NCBI GenBank assembly: GCA_937907715.1
Contig: CALERM010000179.1
Location: 1-10,853, forward strand
Source of the DNA: an uncultured Clostridia bacterium
Lineage (GTDB): Bacteria > Bacillota > Clostridia > Oscillospirales > Oscillospiraceae
Length of the DNA stretch: 10,853 nt
Direction: 5' to 3'
Part shown: positions 6,767 to 10,853 of the stretch, piece by piece
How the letters are laid out: each line of letters starts with the position of its first letter
How positions within the stretch are numbered: position 1 is the stretch's first letter
Notes under the pieces: model-generated
Databases searched by the model: none
What the model was told of the DNA's origin: nothing
The model's input: only the letters and a program-made list of their open reading frames with translations
Translations under genes and position numbers: made by a program

Positions 6767-7482
6767 GCGGCAGACAGCTGATCCGGATGCGCGGCATTGT
6801 CAAACGCTTCTATATCGGACAGCCGAATGAGCTGGAAATTTTGCACGGAATTGATCTGGACGTGAATGAAGGGGAGTTTGTTTCGATTGTCGGCGCGTCC
6901 GGCTCCGGAAAATCGACGCTGATGAACATGATCGGCGTTCTTGACCGACCGACCGAGGGAACCTACTGGCTCGACGGCACCGATGTGCAGGACGCGCAGG
7001 ACGACGAGCTTTCGCAGATCCGGAACCGCAAAATCGGCTTCGTGTTCCAGAACTTCAACCTCATTTCCAGAACCAACGCGCGCAAGAACGTTGAGCTTCC
7101 GATGATGTATGCAGGTCTGCCGCAGAAAAAGCGCACGCAAAGAGCCGAGGAGCTTTTGGATCTGGTCGGCATGGCGGACCGTATGGACCATCAGCCGAAC
7201 GAGCTTTCCGGCGGACAGAAGCAGCGTGTGGCAATCGCGCGCGCGATGGCAAACGATCCCGCGATTATCCTTGCCGACGAGCCGACGGGCGCTTTGGACA
7301 GCAAAACGGGTCGTATGGTCATGGACCTGTTTCACAAGCTCAACCGCGAGCAGGGGAAGACGATTGTTCTCATTACGCACAATCAGGAGCTGGCGGCGGA
7401 AACAGGTCGGGTGCTGACCATGCGCGACGGCATTTTATACACCGGAGGCGAAAGGGGCGCGAGAGAAGATGGGACTCGGTGA
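6763..7482 (+). CDS. MacB/LolD-type ABC transporter ATP-binding protein
   Basis: A 239-residue cytosolic ATPase that powers the permease encoded directly after it. All ABC motifs are intact: Walker A GASGSGKST (44-52), Q-loop Q96 in FVFQNFNL, signature LSGGQKQR (148-155), Walker B IILADEP with catalytic E173 (168-174), D-loop SALD-like GALD (176-179) and H-loop H206. The sequence type is the MacB/LolD/FtsE-like branch used for mechanotransmission transporters. The start overlaps the adaptor stop by four bases (ATGA), and its end overlaps the permease by 14 bases, so the three genes are tightly coupled. The length is ordinary and no defect is seen. Confidence 0.93.
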   Translation: MSGRQLIRMRGIVKRFYIGQPNELEILHGIDLDVNEGEFVSIVGASGSGKSTLMNMIGVLDRPTEGTYWLDGTDVQDAQDDELSQIRNRKIGFVFQNFNLISRTNARKNVELPMMYAGLPQKKRTQRAEELLDLVGMADRMDHQPNELSGGQKQRVAIARAMANDPAIILADEPTGALDSKTGRMVMDLFHKLNREQGKTIVLITHNQELAAETGRVLTMRDGILYTGGERGAREDGTR

Positions 7483-8749
7483 ATCAATCCGCCTCGCATT
7501 TGAGGGCTTGAAAGCAAATAAAATGCGCGCGGTGCTGACCATGCTCGGCATCATCATCGGCATTGCCGCCGTCATTGGCATTCTGACCGTGGGCGATGGA
7601 CTCTCCGGCTATATCAACAGCACCATGAGCGACCTCGGCGCCTCGTCGATCATTGTGACTTTGCAGGAAAAGGAACGCGAGGCTGTGTCGAGCGAGGACA
7701 TGATGAGCATGATGACCATGAAGCAGCCGGAGACGACTGATCTGATGACGCCGGAAATGATTGCGGCGATGCAGGAGCAGTTCGCGGGCAGACTTGCCGC
7801 TACGAGCCTGTCTGAGTCTGCCGGCAGCGGCAAGGCGAAGGACGGAAGACTATATGCCAACGTCTCCGCTATGGGCGTCAATGAAGGGTATTTCACGGTC
7901 AACAACGTCAAACTGAGCGAGGGACGGTTCTTGCAGCAGAAGGACGACGACGGACGGCGTATGGTCTGCGTGGTAAGTGACCGCCTGGTAAACAACCTCT
8001 TTGACGGCGACCAGAAACAAGCGCTCGGACAGGAGGTGCTCGTGCAGCTGTCCGGCGGAAGCTACACGTTCCGCATTGTTGGCGTTTATAAGTATGAGCA
8101 GTCGGCAATCTCGTTTTCCACGGCGTCCGATAAGGACCTGGCAACCTCTCTTTATATTCCGCTGTCGACGGCAAAGCAGATCACGGGCGCGTCGCGCGGG
8201 TACTCGATGATCACCGTGCAGGCGGCGGTGGGCGAGAGCAGCACGGAGATAGCCGCCGAAGTCAAAAACTATCTGGCGCGCTATTACCGCACAAACGAAA
8301 ATTACACCGTCACGGCAATCAGCATGGACAGCATGATCTCGTCCGTCAACTCAATGATGAACACCCTCTCGGTCGCCATCTCAGTCATTGCGGGGATATC
8401 GCTTCTTGTCGGCGGCATCGGCGTGATGAACATCATGCTGGTCTCCGTCACCGAGCGCACGCGCGAAATCGGCACCCGGAAGGCGCTCGGCGCGACGAAC
8501 GGCAATATCCGCATTCAGTTTGTCGTAGAAAGCGTGATCATCTGTCTGGTCGGCGGCGCCATCGGCATTGTGCTGGGCGCGGTAATGGGCTACGTGGGAA
8601 GCGGACTTTTACATAACGCGGTGCTGCCGGGTATCGGCGCGATTGCGCTGGCATTCGGTTTCTCTCTGGCGGTCGGCGTGTTCTTCGGTTATTACCCGGC
8701 AAACAAGGCGGCAATGATGGACCCCATCGAGGCGCTGCGCTATGAATAA
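7469..8749 (+). CDS. MacB-like ABC transporter permease
   Basis: A 426-residue type VII ABC permease that should work as a dimer with the preceding ATPase, transmitting force to the extracytoplasmic side and not carrying substrate through the membrane. The layout is classic: helix 1 (21-42), a large extracytoplasmic MacB_PCD domain (about 46-295), then three helices (about 301-324, 353-378, 389-408). The conserved cytoplasmic coupling loop TERTREIGTRKALGAT (328-343) contacts the ATPase. The C-terminus PANKAAMMDPIEALRYE (410-426) is the standard family ending, so the gene is complete. The extracytoplasmic domain has a Met-rich stretch (MMSMMTM, 78-84) that I would not read as metal-binding without more evidence. 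The start lies inside the ATPase gene. A purine-rich GGCGCGAGAGAAG precedes it. No terminator is seen before the next promoter. Confidence 0.93.
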   Translation: MGLGESIRLAFEGLKANKMRAVLTMLGIIIGIAAVIGILTVGDGLSGYINSTMSDLGASSIIVTLQEKEREAVSSEDMMSMMTMKQPETTDLMTPEMIAAMQEQFAGRLAATSLSESAGSGKAKDGRLYANVSAMGVNEGYFTVNNVKLSEGRFLQQKDDDGRRMVCVVSDRLVNNLFDGDQKQALGQEVLVQLSGGSYTFRIVGVYKYEQSAISFSTASDKDLATSLYIPLSTAKQITGASRGYSMITVQAAVGESSTEIAAEVKNYLARYYRTNENYTVTAISMDSMISSVNSMMNTLSVAISVIAGISLLVGGIGVMNIMLVSVTERTREIGTRKALGATNGNIRIQFVVESVIICLVGGAIGIVLGAVMGYVGSGLLHNAVLPGIGAIALAFGFSLAVGVFFGYYPANKAAMMDPIEALRYE

Positions 8750-8787
8750 ATAATTGCTAAGAATTTGTGAATTCCGGCAGAATTCTC

Positions 8788-8816
8788 TTGCAATTGCGGA
8801 TGCACCGCAGTATACT
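8788..8816 (+). promoter_or_regulatory. Near-consensus promoter of the leader RNA and oadB
   Basis: TTGCAA (8788-8793) and TATACT (8811-8816) have an exact 17-base spacer, which predicts a transcript start near 8823, just before the structured leader. Three GAATT copies (8761, 8769, 8780; the last two within GAATTC palindromes 11 bases apart) lie just upstream. They could be an operator, but I cannot support that further. Confidence 0.8.
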
Positions 8817-8829
8817 GACGTAGATAAGT

Positions 8830-8952
8830 GCATGAGAGGAAGTAGCCGGCGAGAAATCGCGACAGATGGCGTCAGAACGGTCCTAAGGGACCCGCTGCTG
8901 GATGAAATGGCAAAACTCTGATTGCTGCGCAAAGCGCGGCAATCAGAGTTTT
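8830..8952 (+). ncRNA. Candidate metal-ion riboswitch leader controlling oadB
   Basis: The leader folds by eye into a closing stem P1, AGAG (8835-8838) with CTCT (8916-8919), extendable outward with a mismatch and a bulge. Inside are hairpin P2, GCGA-GAAA-TCGC (8849-8860), and arm P3. P3 has a lower stem, 8863-8871 with 8893-8900 (A8866 bulged), a seven-base one-sided bulge TCAGAAC (8872-8878), and an upper stem, GGTCC (8879-8883) with GGACC (8888-8892). The P1 3' strand is also the 5' arm of the terminator at 8912-8952, so P1 and terminator exclude each other; a ligand that stabilises P1 would switch the genes on. The GGAAGTAGC after P1, the one-sided TCA..C bulge in P3 and GGCAAAACTCT at the 3' side resemble the yybP-ykoY (Mn2+) riboswitch as I remember it. 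The regulated Na+ pump would better suit the Na+-I (DUF1646) class. T-box is unlikely because there is no TGGNACCGCG element. Confidence 0.65.
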
Positions 8953-8960
8953 TTGTTTTT
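8912..8960 (+). terminator. Very strong terminator, switch element of the oadB leader
   Basis: About 19 base pairs join 8912-8930 with 8934-8952 (ACTCTGATTGC... with its complement, one T-G pair at 8926/8938). The loop is AAA, and the stem is followed by T6, G, T5 (8949-8960). It lies between the oadB promoter and its ribosome binding site, so every oadB transcript must pass it. It is also the only clear terminator downstream of the MacB-like permease gene. Confidence 0.9.
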
Positions 8961-8995
8961 CGCCGGGTACGGCGAAAAACACCGTCTGCGGACGG
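8956..8995. repeat. Two stacked hairpins after the leader terminator
   Basis: Arms TTTTTCGCCG (8956-8965) and CGGCGAAAAA (8970-8979) form a perfect 10-bp stem around GGTA. Two bases later CCGTC (8982-8986) pairs with GACGG (8991-8995) around TGCG, a cUNCGg-type stable tetraloop. The T-run of the first hairpin is the distal U-tract of the terminator. The same design recurs at 10330-10353 and partly at 72-119, which suggests a dispersed intergenic palindrome family. Confidence 0.55.
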
Positions 8996-9035
8996 CTTCC
9001 TTTATGCTCAGCTTTCAGAAAAAGGGGAGACGTGT

Positions 9036-10157
9036 ATGGAAATTCTGTACAGCAATCTGGGAAATCTCACGTGGCAGCAGGTGGTCATGTGGGCAATCGG
9101 CGGGCTGCTCATCTACCTCGCCATCGCAAAGGACATGGAGCCGAGTCTGCTGCTGCCGATGGGCTTCGGCGCGATTCTGGTAAATCTTCCGATGTCGGGC
9201 GCGATTGACCAGTGGGTGTCCGGGCAGCTGGAGCGGGGCGCGCTGAGCGTTTTGTATGACGCGGGCATTGCAAACGAGCTGTTCCCGCTGATTCTGTTCA
9301 TCGGCATCGGTGCAATGATCGATTTCGGTCCGCTGCTGAATAACCCGAAGCTTATGATTTTTGGCGCTGCGGCGCAGTTCGGTATTTTCTTTACGCTCTG
9401 TCTTGCCGGTATGTTCTTTGACCTTCCGGACGCGGCGTCTATTGCCATCATCGGTGCTGCCGATGGTCCGACGGCAATCGTTGTGGCGCAGAAGCTGCAA
9501 TCGCAGTATCTTGGCGCCATCATGGTTGCGGCATATTCGTATATGGCGCTGGTGCCGATCATTCAGCCGCCGGTCATCCGGCTGCTGACGACGAAAAACG
9601 AGCGGCTGATCCGCATGCCCTATGAGCAGAAGTCGGTCAGCAAGACGACGCGGATTCTGTTTCCGATTCTGACGACGATTGTTGCGGGCGTGGTTGCGCC
9701 GGCATCGGTCAGCCTTGTGGGCTTTCTGATGTTCGGCAATCTGATTCGCGAGTGCGGCGTTCTGAATTCTCTTTCCGAGACGGCGCAGAAGGTCCTGGCA
9801 AATCTCGTGACGATTTTCCTGGGGCTGACAATCGCGTCGCAGATGCAGGCGGAAAAGTTCCTGCAGCCGCAGACGCTTCTGATTCTGGGGCTGGGGCTTT
9901 TTGCCTTTGTGTTCGATACCGCGGGCGGCGTCCTGTTTGCAAAATTCCTGAATCTGTTCCTCAAAAAGAAGATCAACCCCATGATCGGCGCGGCGGGCAT
10001 TTCGGCGTTCCCGATGTCCGGACGGATTGTCCACAAGATGGGACTCAAGGAAGACCCGCAGAACTTCCTGCTCATGCACTCGATCGGCGTCAATGTCTCG
10101 GGGCAGATTGCGTCTGTCATCGCAGGCGGTCTGATTCTGAATTTCTTTGCGAAATAA
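9036..10157 (+). CDS. oadB: Sodium-translocating decarboxylase beta subunit (OadB/GcdB/MmdB type)
   Basis: A 373-residue polytopic membrane protein, the part of oxaloacetate-, glutaconyl-CoA- or methylmalonyl-CoA-type decarboxylases that removes CO2 from carboxybiotin and pumps Na+ outward. Length matches the roughly 375 of GcdB and MmdB. Key family motifs are present: GAADGPTAI with D143 (140-148), corresponding to the essential Asp of OadB, and the Na+-site segment NVSGQIAS (353-360) with N353 and S355. Hydrophobic helices alternate with short loops throughout (for example 17-31, 83-95, 106-125, 207-235, 255-268, 281-300). I chose the ATG at 9036 because AAGGGGAG (9022-9029) lies 6 bases upstream; the frame is open back to 8922, but that stretch is terminator stem. 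Which acid is decarboxylated cannot be told, since the alpha and biotin-carrier subunits are not in the window. It is followed after 12 bases by a one-helix small subunit. Confidence 0.92.
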   Translation: MEILYSNLGNLTWQQVVMWAIGGLLIYLAIAKDMEPSLLLPMGFGAILVNLPMSGAIDQWVSGQLERGALSVLYDAGIANELFPLILFIGIGAMIDFGPLLNNPKLMIFGAAAQFGIFFTLCLAGMFFDLPDAASIAIIGAADGPTAIVVAQKLQSQYLGAIMVAAYSYMALVPIIQPPVIRLLTTKNERLIRMPYEQKSVSKTTRILFPILTTIVAGVVAPASVSLVGFLMFGNLIRECGVLNSLSETAQKVLANLVTIFLGLTIASQMQAEKFLQPQTLLILGLGLFAFVFDTAGGVLFAKFLNLFLKKKINPMIGAAGISAFPMSGRIVHKMGLKEDPQNFLLMHSIGVNVSGQIASVIAGGLILNFFAK

Positions 10158-10169
10158 GGAGGGAAAACC

Positions 10170-10298
10170 ATGAACTTTCATCCGGAACAGTTTGCAGAGC
10201 TGCTGCCCTATATGGGTACCGGCATGCTCGGCATTTTCATCGTCATGGGCGTGATCATTGCCATCACCGCAATTCTCAACTGCCTGACCAAAAAGTAA
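10170..10298 (+). CDS. Small one-helix OadG-like subunit of the sodium pump (42 aa)
   Basis: A 42-residue protein with a perfect AGGAGG (10157-10162) 7 bases before its ATG, overlapping the end of oadB. Residues 1-14 (ending FAELLPY) are a short amphipathic head. Residues 16-36 are one membrane helix rich in Gly, Ile, Met and Val. The tail is NCLTKK (37-42), placing Lys residues at the cytosolic face. Position and shape match the very small OadG-related (gamma/delta/epsilon-like) subunits that help assemble Na+ pump decarboxylases, although it lacks the long C-terminal metal-binding tail of classical OadG. Function is inferred from position and topology, but translation is well supported by the ribosome binding site and the tight spacing after oadB. 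Confidence 0.8.
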   Translation: MNFHPEQFAELLPYMGTGMLGIFIVMGVIIAITAILNCLTKK

Positions 10299-10329
10299 TC
10301 AAACTGCCTCGCAGCACAGCCTCGCAGAG

Positions 10330-10413
10330 TTTCGCCATCCGCAGATGGCGAAATAAATGGAAGATTTATTTTATCCGGCGGCTCCGCCCTGCCGAAAAAG
10401 CGATTGCTTTTTT
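10330..10413. repeat. Stack of intergenic hairpins between the oad genes and rnpB
   Basis: The gap after the 42-aa gene holds no coding signal but several inverted repeats in a row. TTTCGCCATC (10330-10339) pairs with GATGGCGAAA (10344-10353) around CGCA. AAATAAAT (10351-10358) pairs with ATTTATTT (10364-10371). A short GGCG/CGCC stem lies at 10377-10388. A weak AAAAAGC/GCTTTTT stem (10395-10401 with 10406-10412) may act as a leaky terminator on either strand. The first stem shares its core with the hairpin at 8982-8995 when read on the opposite strand. Confidence 0.5.
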
Positions 10414-10418
10414 GACAG

Positions 10419-10449
10419 AAAACCCCCGACACGCAGTGTCGGGGGTTTT
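10419..10449. terminator. Bidirectional terminator between oad genes and rnpB
   Basis: A perfect 14-bp stem, AAAACCCCCGACAC (10419-10432) with its complement (10436-10449), encloses a GCA loop. Each strand ends in a four-T run. It sits directly at the 3' end of rnpB on the minus strand and downstream of the oad genes on the plus strand, so it serves convergent transcription. Confidence 0.85.
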
Positions 10450-10853
10450 GCGATCGGGTCTGTAAGCCGGGTTCTGTAATCGACAGTCATCTATCTAGGC
10501 GCATCGTTGCCGGTGCGCTCCAGCCACCTCCTCGGAAACAGCCGGGCAGGCCTTGTTTCCTCCACGGTGTTGCTCCGGATAGAGTTTACAGCAACGGACG
10601 CTTCCACGCCGATGCGTGCGCTCTTACCGCACGTTTCCACCCTTACCGCGTCGGCGCAAACTCCACATACTTCGCTTCGCCGCGAGCGGCAAAGCTCATC
10701 CGTTTCGTTGCGCCTCCTTTACCGCGAAAAACAGCGTTTTCCGCGGTTAAAACCAAAATCGAACGCTGGCTGCACGTTTCCGAACAGCTTGCGATATAGA
10801 CGCGGCGGTATATTTCTGTTGCACTTTTCCTCAGATCGCTCTGGGCGGGCGTT
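10450..10853 (-). ncRNA. rnpB: RNase P RNA (bacterial type), 5' end outside the window
   Basis: The catalytic RNA of RNase P, which removes 5' leaders from pre-tRNAs. On the minus strand the universally conserved 3' block is present: CCTAGATAGATGACTGTCG followed by ACAGAACCCGGCTTA (about 10500 down to 10463). So is the central block GGTAAGGGTGGAAACG next to GTGCGGTAAGAGCGCAC (about 10650 down to 10618), then GTAAACTC-CCGGAGCAA (about 10590 down to 10571), and AACAGAAATATACCGCC near 10806-10822. The terminator follows within a few bases of the predicted 3' end near 10451. The first conserved 5' block (GAGGAAAGTCCGGGCT in typical bacteria) is not reached, so roughly the first hundred bases lie to the right of the window. 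It is convergent with the oad genes. Confidence 0.93.

Noticed and set aside
7700..7721. Met-rich stretch (MMSMMTM) in the permease as a metal-binding site
   Set aside because: Met runs occur by chance in loops, there is no Cys/His partner pattern, and the MacB_PCD fold explains the region.
8769..8785. Two GAATTC palindromes 11 bases apart upstream of the oadB promoter
   Set aside because: These are short AT-rich words with no longer symmetric operator. They are noted at the promoter but too weak to call a binding site.
8823..8960. T-box leader as an explanation for the oadB leader
   Set aside because: A leader, terminator and AGAG/AAGTAG-like segment are present, but there is no TGGNACCGCG T-box sequence, no room for a full Stem I, and the gene is not tRNA- or amino-acid-related.
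8922..9035. Upstream start for OadB that would add 38 residues
   Set aside because: The extension translates the terminator stem and post-terminator hairpins. The ATG at 9036 has a proper AAGGGGAG and gives the standard 373-residue length.
9015..10181. 388-codon minus-strand open frame opposite oadB
   Set aside because: It is a mirror of a membrane protein gene with an Arg/His/Gln-rich translation, and it crosses the oadB ribosome binding site.
1..10853. CRISPR arrays, tRNA genes, insertion sequences, prophage genes, attachment sites
   Set aside because: I looked on both strands and saw no regularly spaced repeats, no tRNA TPsiC/anticodon pattern, no transposase or integrase motifs and no tRNA-end duplications.

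Overview
The window looks like chromosome from a moderately GC-rich (by eye well above 50%), Gram-positive-type anaerobic Clostridia, perhaps of the Oscillospiraceae type. This is inferred from the gene set and not from a marker comparison. The signals are an M3 oligoendopeptidase, an oxygen-sensitive-type L-cysteine desulfidase, a long-coiled-coil MacA-like adaptor with a MacB-like ABC transporter, a sodium-pumping decarboxylase beta subunit, AGGAGG ribosome binding sites and sigma-A type promoters. No phage, IS, CRISPR or tRNA is visible. Apart from the two ends, which are cut by the window, all genes look intact.

Left part (1-1295): a well-formed promoter points leftward out of the window (38-66). 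Next come small intergenic hairpins and a stem with T-rich or pyrimidine-rich flanks on both sides (160-193), then a complete EamA/DMT transporter on the minus strand (229-1125). The transporter and the peptidase gene are divergent and have separate promoters in the 170 bases between them. Middle-left (1296-4800): pepF-type oligoendopeptidase F is translationally coupled (TAATG) to an unrecognised 88-aa protein and ends at a strong terminator. A second promoter, very like the pepF one, then drives a single-gene unit for an L-cysteine desulfidase (CyuA family), which also has its own terminator.

Middle-right (4800-8749): a three-gene overlapping operon encodes an export or efflux machine: HlyD/MacA-like adaptor, MacB-like ATPase and MacB-like permease. 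Its leader carries short phased direct repeats that look like a response-regulator site. Right part (8750-10300): a near-consensus promoter drives a structured leader RNA. The 3' strand of the leader's closing stem overlaps the 5' arm of a very strong terminator, which is the layout of a transcription-attenuating riboswitch. Behind it are a sodium-translocating decarboxylase beta subunit (OadB/GcdB/MmdB type) and a 42-aa one-helix protein that is probably the small gamma/epsilon-like subunit. The biotin-carrier and carboxyltransferase subunits are not in the window. The leader is most like the yybP-ykoY (Mn2+) architecture as I remember it, but the gene it controls fits sodium sensing (Na+-I, formerly the DUF1646 motif). 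Which class it belongs to is the most interesting open question here.

Right end (10300-10853): a stack of intergenic hairpins and a bidirectional terminator separate the oad genes from rnpB (RNase P RNA) on the minus strand. The 5' part of rnpB lies beyond the window.
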